Below are positions 20,659-27,928 of a stretch of DNA of 39,729 nucleotides, in pieces. Position numbers and translations under genes: made by a program. Below the pieces are notes generated by a model. The model was not told where the DNA came from. It was given only the letters and a program-made list of their open reading frames with translations, and searched no databases. Each line of letters starts with the position of its first letter. Positions within the stretch are counted from its first letter, which is position 1. The DNA is from Elusimicrobiota bacterium (GTDB taxonomy: Bacteria; Elusimicrobiota; UBA8919), in the NCBI GenBank assembly GCA_016218625.1, contig JACRDL010000103.1:1-39729 (forward strand), read 5' to 3'.

Positions 20659-21011
20659 ATGGTGTTAAACTTCAGAAAGAGTGGGGACAAATAAAGATAT
20701 ATATAAAGTTGACGGAGTGACGGGAAAAACAAGCAATGCTCAGACTCGTCCCATCCGGTTTTTCCTATCCTGACTGAAAAGGTACTGTCTATTGCAGAAT
20801 TTAATACCTGCCGAAAATATTCCTTGAGTTTTTCGTGAAAAAGAAGTATAATTTTTTCACAATTCTGATTATAAGTTTTAATTCATTAGAGGTGGGCACT
20901 GGGAAGTTGTAGAAAAATAAAAAAGAAAAATGTCAAGCATTCCTCAACCCACATATTCCCATTTTCAAAACTTTTTTTGCAAAAGAACGAAATAAACAAA
21001 GGAGGATTATT
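20659..21011 (+). other. 353-bp intergenic region with a promoter
   Basis: No convincing gene on either strand. It holds a promoter (20,824-20,852) about 160 nt ahead of the next gene and, at its end, a strong ribosome-binding site. The middle (about 20,745-20,830) shares short blocks with 21,945-22,070: a TTTTCCTATC block, CCTGCCG, and a 14-bp AAAATATTCCTTGA. I see no T-run terminator after the dGTPase gene. Confidence 0.6.
20824..20852 (+). promoter_or_regulatory. Sigma-70-type promoter, TTGAGT-N17-TATAAT
   Basis: The -35 TTGAGT is at 20,824-20,829 and a perfect -10 TATAAT at 20,847-20,852, with 17-bp spacing. It should drive the short gene at 21,012 and the lipoprotein gene after it, leaving a leader of about 150 nt. 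Confidence 0.6.
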
Positions 21012-21341
21012 ATGGAATTACAAGTAGAAAGCGATGTTGAATTATATTTATCGGTAGATTATATCTCAGGTTTTTTTGAAGTGGCATTAAATAAACAGCC
21101 ACTTTGTTCTTTCTCTAATGGTTCACAACAAAACAAAACTATTCCGCTTATACTTAGTCCAGGATTAAATACAATAGATATGACAGCAAAAAATATTGGG
21201 AATGTTAAATTTAATGTAACTTGCGAGATAGATAAAAAGAGGAACGGTGAAACACAAATTTTTTCTGGACCATATACTTTTAATGACCCCAATAGAAAAG
21301 TTATGGGAGAAACAATTTATGTCAAGTTAATCAACAAGTAA
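21012..21341 (+). CDS. Small hypothetical protein, predicted beta-rich
   Basis: 109 residues, with a strong ribosome-binding site (GGAGG at 21,001-21,005, six bases before the ATG). No signal peptide or membrane segment. Alternating hydrophobic residues (VELYLSVDYI, FFEVALN, TIPLILSPGLNTIDM, VKFNVTCEI) suggest a beta-sandwich fold. I recognise no family. It is followed after 27 bp by the lipoprotein gene and probably forms a two-gene unit with it. Confidence 0.65.
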   Translation: MELQVESDVELYLSVDYISGFFEVALNKQPLCSFSNGSQQNKTIPLILSPGLNTIDMTAKNIGNVKFNVTCEIDKKRNGETQIFSGPYTFNDPNRKVMGETIYVKLINK

Positions 21342-21368
21342 AATATTATAAACAAGGAGGATGGAATC

Positions 21369-21917
21369 ATGAAAAAGAATATTTTTATATTACTTTTTTT
21401 ATTGCAATTAACAGGTTGTGCTCATCAATATTCTATAAGAAAACCAACATCACATAATATTGATACGTATAAAGGTAAAGCAGCTCAGATGGTTGATGAG
21501 TATAATAATTTAGTAAGCACAAGTACTGAACTGCTCAATGAAAAAATAAATGATTATAATTCAAAATCAAAGATACTATGGCACTTAAATTTTTGGCCAG
21601 ATATGTTAGGAGCAATTGGGGCTTCGTATATTGCTATTTCTGCTGATTCAGATAAAACTCATCAATCTAAGAACGTTGGAATAATCACAGGTACGATGTT
21701 AGGGTTATCAATTACTATGAAACAATTAAGCGGATTTTCAACAAGAGTTATTGAAACAAATTCTGAAGTAACAAAAAAAGAAGAGATTTTAAGTAATGCT
21801 GAAAAATCTTTCAAAGAAATTGAAACGGGATTAAGATCCGCTGATTCAAAAATATTACAAGAATCACTTGAGCAATTTATCATACTCAACAGACAACTTG
21901 AAAGCAACTGCCATTGA
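21369..21917 (+). CDS. Small lipoprotein
   Basis: 182 residues, with ribosome-binding site AAGGAGG at 21,354-21,360. The N-terminus MKKNIFILLFLLQLTGC is a lipoprotein signal with lipobox L-T-G-C, so Cys17 should be lipidated. A hydrophobic middle (MLGAIGASYIAISA and VGIITGTMLGLSITM) could form a membrane hairpin, flanked by helical regions with coiled-coil character (EEILSNAEKSFKEIETGL). No family recognised. It is paired with the preceding small gene. Confidence 0.75.
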   Translation: MKKNIFILLFLLQLTGCAHQYSIRKPTSHNIDTYKGKAAQMVDEYNNLVSTSTELLNEKINDYNSKSKILWHLNFWPDMLGAIGASYIAISADSDKTHQSKNVGIITGTMLGLSITMKQLSGFSTRVIETNSEVTKKEEILSNAEKSFKEIETGLRSADSKILQESLEQFIILNRQLESNCH

Positions 21918-22064
21918 TAGAGAATATAAGGAAAATGGAGATACTTCACATTTCCCAGTTTTCCTATCAGTAATTTTAATTTTTAACACACTCAAAATTT
22001 TTCCTGCCGTTATAACCTACCTCTTAAAAACCTTGCCGGTTGAAAGCAGAGCAAAAAATATTCC

Positions 22065-22093
22065 TTGATTTTCAACTCTCCATAAGATATAAT
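22065..22093 (+). promoter_or_regulatory. Promoter TTGATT-N17-TATAAT giving a near-leaderless transcript
   Basis: The -35 TTGATT is at 22,065-22,070 and -10 TATAAT at 22,088-22,093, spaced 17 bp. The ATG of the split ERCC4 gene is at 22,102, only eight bases after the -10, so transcription should start at or within a base or two of the start codon. No Shine-Dalgarno sequence lies between them. Confidence 0.65.
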
Positions 22094-22512
22094 GATTTTT
22101 AATGAACAGATGGTTATTATTTCCCATCGCAGTTAAAAATTTCCCGTATAAACTTTATATTGAGGAAGAACAGGATAAATTTTTGGTGCTATCGGTTCAG
22201 GATAAATGGCCTGGTCCCGGTAAAAAGATATTTTGTTTGCCGAATGGATATTGTGAAGAAAATAATTTACCACAGATTAAACCAATAGAAGAGTGTAATA
22301 TCATATCAACCCAGCGATACGATAAAAAACTCACAATTGTTCTTGATAGAAAAACCCGTCGCAGATGCTGGTTTTTGTTTTTGAAGGGAGAATATAAAAC
22401 AAGACCTGGTGAATTTTACGAGCAGGTATTCTGGATAACGCATTCATCGGCGAAAGAAAGAAGGCCCGGTGCATATATACCAAAAAGCAAAGATGCCCAG
22501 TCGCTTGAGATA

Positions 22513-22517
22513 ATAAT
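22513..22517 (+). repeat. Target site duplication, left copy (ATAAT)
   Basis: ATAAT here is repeated at 24,051-24,055 directly outside the right end of the element; the next bases outward differ. Confidence 0.8.
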
Positions 22518-22535
22518 CCTGAAAAATGCGGGAAA
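22518..22535 (+). repeat. IS1380-family terminal inverted repeat, left
   Basis: CCTGAAAAATGCGGGAAA, a perfect match to the complement of the right end. Confidence 0.95.
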
Positions 22536-22593
22536 GAGCCATTTTTTACAGTGAGCTCGTCGGAGCGCCCGCAGTGGTCATTTGCAAATTGAC

Positions 22594-23922
22594 CTATTTT
22601 AGCAATGACTTCACTTTTTGTGCATTGCGAAATATCTGTTTTAACAGTTTTTCGTTGGGATGATTTCTCTGAAATTTCAATATGTTTTTGTGGCCGGGCG
22701 TAGTAAATTTTCCCGGTGCAACTAAAATATTTCGGCGTATCCATTTCAGTGTTTTTGATTGAAGTTGTTCCGGTAAACACAACATCTGGAACCAGCGGAA
22801 TAAATCGTAATCCAGAAGCAAAAGTTTTAAATGCACCTGATTCGCCAGAAATTTTCTGGTTGGAATTTTGCTCATAAAAAAATCCGTTTTCAGTTCTTTG
22901 ATACCGTAGGTTTCCACTGCGGCACGGTCGTTGTAAAAATACCAGACATGTTCCGGTTCTAAATCCAGATTGGTCACAAATACATGGTATTCGTAGCGGT
23001 CTATTTTTAACAATGTTCGCTGGCTGGTTTCCGGTTCTGGCGGCAATTGATATCGCATCACCACAAAACGAAATGCTTTTTTCCAGTTGTGCGGTTGATA
23101 TTGGAATTCTGTTATTGCTAATTTGTAACGATGGTTGAAAACGCGATATCGTAAACCCGGCAATCGCAATTTTATCGGTTCGGTCACTTGCGCGACTATT
23201 ACAAAACCGTAACCGTTTCCGTCTATGAATTTGACAGTCTGCCAGCAATAAAAACCGGCATCGCAGCGGATACGAATTCTGGATTTGGCAATAGTGGAAG
23301 GTATTTTTTCCAGAGCGGTTTCCATAAATGGAATGACTTCCGATTTGTTTTTCGATTTTCCGGGACGGAGTGCGCCATTGAGAATTACTCTGATATGGCT
23401 CTCGAAACCGAATACAGGATGATATGATTTTCTGCCATGCTTGAAAGGATTGTAGCCAACTTCTGCCAGTTCCTGATTCCCGTAAACTGTCAGAACACTG
23501 GAATCGAAATCCAGAGTGGCCGAAGTCAGTGTGTGCGGATACTGAAATATTTTTTGCCGGATAATGTCGTGCACTCTTTCTATTTGAGTCAGGTCCTCCG
23601 GCGTCATATTTAAAATGAAGTCCCGCATCGCTCTGGTTGCTGGTAATTTTGGCAGACCCGTCAACTCCGGAATCAGACCGTTGTATTTCATTGAAGTCAG
23701 ATGATCCAGCCGCTCTATCCCGGCAATGGTGTAGTAAAAATGGGATAAAAGCAGGTCTGACCAATGAAAATAATTGTTGCGGTGGGAAAGGCAAAGATAG
23801 GTTTGATAAAATCGTTTCAGATGCAACGATTTTGCAAATTGATGAATAATTGGGAATCCAGCAAGAAATGTTAAGCCCTCTTCTCCGAAGGTAAAATGAA
23901 TTTTTTGTATCCCTTTTCCCAT
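22594..23922 (-). CDS. IS1380-family DDE transposase
   Basis: 442 residues, full length for the family. The RNase H-like catalytic residues are visible: LDFDSSVLTVYG (first Asp at 138 or 140), RCDAGFYCW (Asp221) and YNDRAAVE (Glu337). VGYNPFKHGRKSYHPVFGFE is another family signature. It catalyses cut-and-paste movement of the element. Start chosen at the ATG on the minus strand ending at 23,922, just downstream of a short palindrome (23,934-23,948). No frameshift or stop inside. Confidence 0.95.
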   Translation of the reverse strand: MGKGIQKIHFTFGEEGLTFLAGFPIIHQFAKSLHLKRFYQTYLCLSHRNNYFHWSDLLLSHFYYTIAGIERLDHLTSMKYNGLIPELTGLPKLPATRAMRDFILNMTPEDLTQIERVHDIIRQKIFQYPHTLTSATLDFDSSVLTVYGNQELAEVGYNPFKHGRKSYHPVFGFESHIRVILNGALRPGKSKNKSEVIPFMETALEKIPSTIAKSRIRIRCDAGFYCWQTVKFIDGNGYGFVIVAQVTEPIKLRLPGLRYRVFNHRYKLAITEFQYQPHNWKKAFRFVVMRYQLPPEPETSQRTLLKIDRYEYHVFVTNLDLEPEHVWYFYNDRAAVETYGIKELKTDFFMSKIPTRKFLANQVHLKLLLLDYDLFRWFQMLCLPEQLQSKTLKWIRRNILVAPGKFTTPGHKNILKFQRNHPNEKLLKQIFRNAQKVKSLLK

Positions 23923-23933
23923 ATTGCAGAAGT

Positions 23934-23948
23934 TTCACTATTAGTGAA
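23934..23948. promoter_or_regulatory. 15-bp palindrome before the transposase start
   Basis: TTCACTA-T-TAGTGAA, perfect seven-base arms around one base, lying 12 bp upstream of the transposase start and downstream of its promoter. It could be an operator or a leader hairpin that limits transposase expression. Role is inference. Confidence 0.4.
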
Positions 23949-23977
23949 GGTTGTGCAGAGAGTTTTTTATCGCGTTT

Positions 23978-24006
23978 ATTATACATTTTTTAAGTCGGGA
24001 AATCAA
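23978..24006 (-). promoter_or_regulatory. Transposase promoter, TTGATT-N17-TATAAT (minus strand)
   Basis: Read on the minus strand, TTGATT (complement of 24,001-24,006) is followed after 17 bp by TATAAT (complement of 23,978-23,983), about 55 bp upstream of the transposase start codon. Confidence 0.6.
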
Positions 24007-24032
24007 CATTTTATTATGTCAAAAAACTGTGT

Positions 24033-24050
24033 TTTCCCGCATTTTTCAGG
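24033..24050 (-). repeat. IS1380-family terminal inverted repeat, right
   Basis: The complement reads CCTGAAAAATGCGGGAAA, identical to the left end over 18 bp. Confidence 0.95.
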
Positions 24051-24055
24051 ATAAT
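24051..24055 (+). repeat. Target site duplication, right copy (ATAAT)
   Basis: Matches the ATAAT at 22,513-22,517 on the other side of the element. Confidence 0.8.
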
Positions 24056-24460
24056 AGATACCCGTGAAAGACGACCGTATAAATTTGGAGATGCAAAAAT
24101 CAAAAGAAAAAATCTTTCTGCCGGTGATTATGCACTTCTTAAAAACGGTGAAATATCTGCAGTTGCCGAGCGAAAAACGCTTGATAATTTTCTACACGAG
24201 ATAGGCACTTACGATTTTTTCAAATTGGCGTTGCAGGAATTAAGCAAAGCGAAATATAAAGTAGTAGTATTTGAGTCGCCGTACAGTGATTTCATCAATC
24301 CGAAGAAACAAAAATTTTACAGTGCGACTTACATCGCAGATATACTCGCCGACTTATTTGTAGGTTTTCCGGAGATACAGTTTGTCTTTTGTGATAACAG
24401 AAAATTTGCAAACGAATGGGTTCACAGATGGTTCAAGCGGATTGATACCAAAGAAAGATT

Positions 24461-24925
24461 ATGAAAACATATGTTTTCAAGATAAAACTGAAACATTGTA
24501 AAAAAATTTGGCGGAAGGTTGAAATTCAATCAGACCAAACACTTCATAGTTTAGCATATGCTATCCTGGATGCTTTTAAATTTGATTATGACCATTTGTA
24601 TTCTTTTTTTATGAGTAACAAACTGTGGGATAAATATAGTGAAATTGCACATCCAGATTCAAGAAGTGATGCTGATGATGATGTCTACAGTTTTCTTGAT
24701 GAAATAAGAGGAACTGTAACACCAAAACCCAAAATAACAGACGTAGTAAAACTTAATTCGCTGAAATTAGTTCCAAAGCAAAAATTTCTTTTCTTATACG
24801 ATTATGGAGATTGCTGGCAATTTGAAGTAGAGTTTGTAAAAGAAATTGAAAATGCAAATAGTGATATTAAATATCCGCGAGTTATTGAATCTCAAGGGGG
24901 TTCACCAATACAGTATGCACGATAA
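24461..24925 (+). CDS. Plasmid pRiA4b ORF-3-like family protein
   Basis: 154 residues. The ATG overlaps the stop of the ERCC4 gene (ATGA), so the two were translationally linked. Family signatures: an N-terminal YVFKIKLKHCKKIWRKVEI strand pair, a LHSLAYAILDAF helix, DHLYSFFM, then LYDYGDCWQFEVEF and YPRVIESQGGSP near the end. The family is widespread, often beside mobile elements, and its biochemical role is unknown. With the IS between it and the native promoter, its expression now depends on read-through or on an unseen promoter (inference). Confidence 0.8.
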   Translation: MKTYVFKIKLKHCKKIWRKVEIQSDQTLHSLAYAILDAFKFDYDHLYSFFMSNKLWDKYSEIAHPDSRSDADDDVYSFLDEIRGTVTPKPKITDVVKLNSLKLVPKQKFLFLYDYGDCWQFEVEFVKEIENANSDIKYPRVIESQGGSPIQYAR

Positions 24926-24972
24926 AAAAATGAAGGTAGCGTGTGAATCATAAATCATTTTTTTGGTGAGAT

Positions 24973-25311
24973 ATGAAAATAGAACAATATCAGTTTGGTG
25001 AAATAGTTGTTAACTCTAAAACTTACACTTCTGATGTTATTATCTACCCTGATAGAGTAGAATCTAATTGGTGGCGAAAAGAAGGGCATTCGTTATGCAT
25101 TGATGACTTAAAAGATGTGCTTTCAAGAAAACCTGAGACAATAATTGTTGGCACTGGTTATTCTGGTTGTATGAAGATTCCCGAAGAGACAAAAAAATAT
25201 ATTGAAAGCCAGAATATAAAATTGATTATAAAAAGAACATCTGAAATAATAGAAATATGGAATAAACTCAACACAAAGAATGTTATTGCTTGTCTGCATT
25301 TAACTTGCTAA
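24973..25311 (+). CDS. Mth938-like (NDUFAF3/DUF498-type) domain protein
   Basis: 112 residues, following the previous gene by 47 bp. Family pattern: INVN-like opening here IVVNSKTYTSDVIIYPDRVE, then WWRKEGHSLCIDDL, VLSRKPETIIVGTGYSG and KIPEETKKYIESQNIKL. The fold is a compact alpha/beta domain shared with mitochondrial complex I assembly factor NDUFAF3; the bacterial function is not established. The C-terminus (NVIACLHLTC) is normal for the family, which ends soon after a conserved A-x-x-H-x-T-C motif. Confidence 0.85.
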   Translation: MKIEQYQFGEIVVNSKTYTSDVIIYPDRVESNWWRKEGHSLCIDDLKDVLSRKPETIIVGTGYSGCMKIPEETKKYIESQNIKLIIKRTSEIIEIWNKLNTKNVIACLHLTC

Positions 25312-25471
25312 TCAGATACGGCGAAAAAAAGAAATGAAAAAATACAGGTTCAATCTTATATGCAGTCAGCGGGACAAAAAGTGCAAATACCGGCAGATAG
25401 AAAGGTATATGCCCTACTGCTCTGATTACAGGAAAAAATAGAGTGTGATAATAGGTCCGCCGAAAAAAATC

Positions 25472-25500
25472 TTGACAAAAGAAAAATAACTTTGTAAAAT
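25472..25500 (+). promoter_or_regulatory. Promoter TTGACA-N17-TAAAAT
   Basis: Consensus -35 TTGACA at 25,472-25,477 and -10 TAAAAT at 25,495-25,500, spacing 17 bp, 44 bp before the start of the winged-helix gene. Confidence 0.7.
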
Positions 25501-25544
25501 AACTTTTGCGAAACCATTTTTTATAGGTACAGGAGATAGTTTTT

Positions 25545-25745
25545 ATGATGAACGAAATCGGAATTACTGCCGGACAAATTTGGAAGTATGTTGACAAAAA
25601 CGGCGAAGTAACAGCCCTGAAACTTAAATCCGCACTTGGCATTACTAATACCGTTCTTTACATGGGAATTGGATGGTTGGCACGCGAAGGAAAAATCAAC
25701 ATAGTTGAATACGCAAAGGGTTATAAAATTTCCCTAAAAAAATAA
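25545..25745 (+). CDS. Small winged helix-turn-helix protein (DUF2582-like)
   Basis: 66 residues. Ribosome-binding site AGGAG at 25,531-25,535. The whole protein is one winged-helix domain: GQIWKYVDKNGEVTALKLKS (helices 1-2), ITNTVLYMGIGWLAREGKI (recognition helix), and INIVEYAKGYKISL (wing). Small free-standing proteins of this type occur in many anaerobes; the target is unknown. It has its own promoter. Confidence 0.8.
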   Translation: MMNEIGITAGQIWKYVDKNGEVTALKLKSALGITNTVLYMGIGWLAREGKINIVEYAKGYKISLKK

Positions 25746-25917
25746 CGGGGAACATATTAGGTGGCTATTTTATAGGTTAAAATGTTGCCCTTAATTTGCC
25801 CTTACAAACGGTCATTTTTTATCTCAAATGGTTTTAAGATGTCCCAAATTGACCACATAGAAAAAAGCGGTTTTATTGACGGAAAAGTGGTTGAAAAAAA
25901 GTAGTTAGACGGAATAC

Positions 25918-25991
25918 GGGCTCTTAGCTCAGTTGGTCAGAGCAGCTGACTCATAATCAGCGGGTCGGGGGTTCAAGTCCCTCAGAGCCCA
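25918..25991 (+). tRNA. tRNA with anticodon CAT (Ile2 or elongator Met)
   Basis: Cloverleaf complete: acceptor GGGCTCT/AGAGCCC (25,918-25,924 with 25,984-25,990), anticodon stem GCTGA/TCAGC around loop CTCATAA with anticodon CAT at 25,952-25,954, T-stem GGGGG/CCCTC around TTCAAGT. Discriminator base A at 25,991; CCA is not encoded. The CTCATAA loop occurs both in tRNA-Ile2 (lysidine-modified) and in elongator tRNA-Met, and the identity cannot be settled by eye. It lies just upstream of nth. Confidence 0.93.
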
Positions 25992-26000
25992 GTATAAGGA

Positions 26001-26028
26001 AGTGGTAAGTGGTAAGTGGTAAGTGGGA
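26001..26028 (+). repeat. Heptamer tandem repeat (AGTGGTA family, four units)
   Basis: Units AGTGGTA at 26,001, 26,008 and 26,015, then AGTGGGA at 26,022. It bridges the tRNA and nth and supplies the likely GTG start of nth. The same heptamer family, on the other strand, is inside murG (39,130-39,156). Confidence 0.85.
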
Positions 26029-26662
26029 AGTAAAAGCGAACGAGATTTTACTTCGGTTGAAAAAATATTATCCCGATGTAAAAAAAACGGCATTGACATT
26101 TTCAAATCCGCTGGAAATTCTGGTTGCAACAGTTCTTTCCGCACAATGCACGGATGAACGGGTCAATAAAATTACCCCATTTCTTTTTGCTAAATATAAA
26201 AAGGCATCCGATTATGCCGGCGCCGATATAAAAATTTTTGAACAGGAAATAAAATCCGCCGGTTTTTATCACAACAAGTCAAAAAATATAATAAGCGCCT
26301 GCAAAATTATTGACGGAAAATACAACGGTAAAGTTCCCGATACTATGGAGAGATTACTGACACTTCCCGGAGTTGCAAGAAAAACGGCGAATATCGTGTT
26401 AGGAAACGCATTCGGAAAAACATTCGGTATCGCGGTTGATACGCATGTAAAACGTTTATCACTTCGTTTGGGACTTTCAAAAAATAACGGTCCCGAAAAA
26501 ATAGAGCAGGATTTAATGAAAATTTTTGACAAAGAAGATTGGTTCGCTGTTTCAAATCTTTTAATAGAACACGGAAGAAAAAAATGTAGAGCGAAAAAAC
26601 CCGACTGCAAAAATTGTTTTTTACGGGACTTATGTCCCAGAATAGGAGTTCCGGGCAATTAG
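26009..26662 (+). CDS. nth: Endonuclease III (DNA glycosylase/AP lyase)
   Basis: 217 residues from GTG 26,009; the start lies inside the heptamer repeat and is uncertain by a few codons (no ribosome-binding site seen). Removes oxidised pyrimidines in base-excision repair and cleaves the abasic site. Seen: LSAQCTDERVN substrate segment, HhH motif LPGVARKTANIVLG with the catalytic Lys near residue 124, VDTHV with the catalytic Asp near 143, and a C-x6-C-x2-C-x5-C iron-sulfur motif near the C-terminus. The last codons and the TAG stop lie inside the 5' end of tRNA-Val, so the two overlap by 10 nt. Confidence 0.95.
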   Translation: MVSGKWEVKANEILLRLKKYYPDVKKTALTFSNPLEILVATVLSAQCTDERVNKITPFLFAKYKKASDYAGADIKIFEQEIKSAGFYHNKSKNIISACKIIDGKYNGKVPDTMERLLTLPGVARKTANIVLGNAFGKTFGIAVDTHVKRLSLRLGLSKNNGPEKIEQDLMKIFDKEDWFAVSNLLIEHGRKKCRAKKPDCKNCFLRDLCPRIGVPGN

Positions 26663-26724
26663 CTCAGCGGGAGAGCACTCCCCTCACACGGGAGGGGTCG
26701 CAGGTTCAATCCCTGCATTGCCCA
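26653..26724 (+). tRNA. tRNA-Val (CAC)
   Basis: Acceptor GGGCAAT/ATTGCCC (26,653-26,659 with 26,717-26,723), anticodon stem CTCCC/GGGAG around loop CTCACAC with anticodon CAC at 26,685-26,687, T-stem GCAGG/CCTGC around TTCAATC, discriminator A. CCA is not encoded. Its first ten bases also encode the end of nth. Confidence 0.95.
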
Positions 26725-26763
26725 ATAACGGCGATTAAAAAATTGGAAAGATTAGAAAAATTA

Positions 26764-26789
26764 GAAAGATTTTAATCTTTTAATCTTTC
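26764..26789. terminator. Weak A+T-rich hairpin after tRNA-Val
   Basis: Arms GAAAGATT (26,764-26,771) and AATCTTTC (26,782-26,789) are perfect complements. It sits between tRNA-Val and the next gene, within a run of imperfect TTAGAAA-like repeats. It could be a terminator or a repeat relic; without a G+C-rich stem the call is weak. Confidence 0.25.
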
Positions 26790-26810
26790 AATGTTTCAAT
26801 CGATTTTATT

Positions 26811-27512
26811 ATGAACGAACAACTTATAAAACTTATAGAATTGCAGGACATTGATTCCAAAATAGATGAGGCAAATAATAACATTGAGAAAATCAACGGT
26901 GAAATGAACTTTTTACGGGAAACTCTTGTAAAAGAAAAAGAACAGATTGAATCCGCCAAAAAAGATATAACAAACAGCAATATCTTAAAAAAAGAAAAGG
27001 AAGTAGAAATAGCGTCAATAGAAGAAAAAATCAAAAAGCACAATATGGAATTAAATGCGGTTAAAACCAACGATGCATATAAAGCGCTTTTAACAGAGAT
27101 AGAAAACGGGAAAAACGAAAAATTAAAGATAGAAGATGAATTATTGGTATTGATGGAAGCCGATGAAAAAACATATAAGGACATGAAAAATTTGCAAAAA
27201 GAATACGAAAATAAAGAATCAGAATTTGTTGAAAAAAAAGCGTTATTTGAAAGTGATTTAAAAAAATCGGGCGAACTGGTTTCGCAACGAATTTCGGAAC
27301 GGAAAACAAAACTGGCGGAATTGCCGAAAAATATTGCCGACAAGTATGAAAATATAAGAAAAAACAAAAATGGTGCTGCCGTAGTAATGGTAGAAGATAA
27401 TGCCTGCGGCGGATGTCACAGGAATTTACCGATTCACATTATTGACGAATTAAAAAAAGGCAAGGATTTGATAACTTGCAATAATTGTATGAGGATTTTG
27501 TATCAGAAATAA
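26811..27512 (+). CDS. Coiled-coil protein with C4-type zinc ribbon
   Basis: 233 residues. Residues 1-165 form a long antiparallel coiled coil rich in Glu and Lys, followed by a C-terminal zinc ribbon with CGGC and CNNC (ACGGCHRNLP, ITCNNCMRILY). This is the architecture of the C4-type zinc-ribbon family (CT398/FlgZ-like). Members are thought to act as adaptors; the role here is unknown. No clear ribosome-binding site. Its stop overlaps the next start (TAATG), and in many bacteria it stands beside an RNase H-like gene, as here. Confidence 0.85.
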   Translation: MNEQLIKLIELQDIDSKIDEANNNIEKINGEMNFLRETLVKEKEQIESAKKDITNSNILKKEKEVEIASIEEKIKKHNMELNAVKTNDAYKALLTEIENGKNEKLKIEDELLVLMEADEKTYKDMKNLQKEYENKESEFVEKKALFESDLKKSGELVSQRISERKTKLAELPKNIADKYENIRKNKNGAAVVMVEDNACGGCHRNLPIHIIDELKKGKDLITCNNCMRILYQK

Positions 27513-27928
27513 TGAAAGAACTAATTATCCATATTGACGGTGCGTCGCGCGGTAACCCGGGACCATCCGGGATAGGAATAATTGTTAAAGATATTTCAGG
27601 TGAAGTTGTTAAAAATATAAAAAAATATATTGGAATTGCTACAAACAATACAGCCGAGTATAGTGCGTTTCTTATCGCATTAGGCGTTGCGGAAAAGTTC
27701 GGGGCCAATAAAATTAAAATTTTTCTTGATTCGGAACTTGTTTATAAACAATATCTCGGAGAATACAGAACCAATGATAAAAATCTTAAAGAGTATTTGA
27801 AAAAAATAAGAGAGAAAGAAAAAAAATTTCTAAGCGTTGAAGTTACTCATATTCCGAGAGAAAATAATAAAGAGGCAGATAAACTTGCAAACATTGCGAT
27901 AAATATAGGCGAAACAGGAGGGGATTGA
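27512..27928 (+). CDS. rnhA: Ribonuclease HI-family protein
   Basis: 138 residues from ATG 27,512, which overlaps the previous stop by one base; an upstream in-frame ATG at 27,485 would add nine residues not seen in the family. Cleaves RNA in RNA-DNA hybrids. All catalytic positions are visible: HIDGASRGNPGPSG (Asp), NNTAEYSAF (Glu), FLDSELVYKQ (Asp), and HIPRENNKEADKLAN (His and Asp). The last codons form one strand of the RNase P RNA P1 helix, so the genes overlap. Confidence 0.9.
   Translation: MKELIIHIDGASRGNPGPSGIGIIVKDISGEVVKNIKKYIGIATNNTAEYSAFLIALGVAEKFGANKIKIFLDSELVYKQYLGEYRTNDKNLKEYLKKIREKEKKFLSVEVTHIPRENNKEADKLANIAINIGETGGD

Larger units (their letters stand above)
22518..24050 (-). 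mobile_element. Complete IS1380-family insertion sequence (1,533 bp)
   Basis: Bounded by perfect 18-bp terminal inverted repeats, CCTGAAAAATGCGGGAAA at 22,518-22,535 and its complement at 24,033-24,050, with partial match further inward. A 5-bp ATAAT duplication flanks it. It carries one transposase gene on the minus strand with its own promoter. All parts are intact, so it may be recent and active. It interrupts the ERCC4 nuclease gene. Confidence 0.95.
22102..24464 (+). pseudogene. ERCC4-type nuclease gene split by an IS1380-family element
   Basis: Left piece 22,102-22,517 (still open to the stop at 22,554 inside the IS) and right piece 24,056-24,464. Removing the IS and one copy of the 5-bp duplication joins SLEII to IDTRERRPYKF in the same frame, giving a 274-residue protein. 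The C-terminal half is an ERCC4 (XPF/Mus81-type) nuclease domain: IDTRE at the junction, GDY at 24,123-24,131, and ERKTLD from 24,168. The N-terminal 138 residues (RWLLFPIAV start, VQDKWPGPGKKIF, RCWFLFLKGEYKTRPGE) resemble the N-terminal part of bacterial ERCC4-domain proteins. The right piece has no in-frame ATG until 24,225, past the catalytic motifs, so activity is probably lost. The pRiA4b-like gene overlaps its end by 4 nt. Confidence 0.85.

Noticed and set aside
22331-23986. Long open frame of 551 codons on the minus strand overlapping the IS
   Set aside because: It is a shifted frame of the transposase gene; the frame 22,594-23,922 has the DDE residues and family motifs, while this one is low-complexity and lacks any motif.
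25836-25904. A 22-codon open frame (MSQIDHIEKSGFIDGKVVEKK) before the first tRNA
   Set aside because: No ribosome-binding site and no recognisable similarity; too short to support as a gene.
26001-26028. Short tandem repeat as a CRISPR or attachment site next to a tRNA
   Set aside because: The period is 7 bp without spacers, and no integrase or second tRNA fragment is present; it lies outside the tRNA 3' end.
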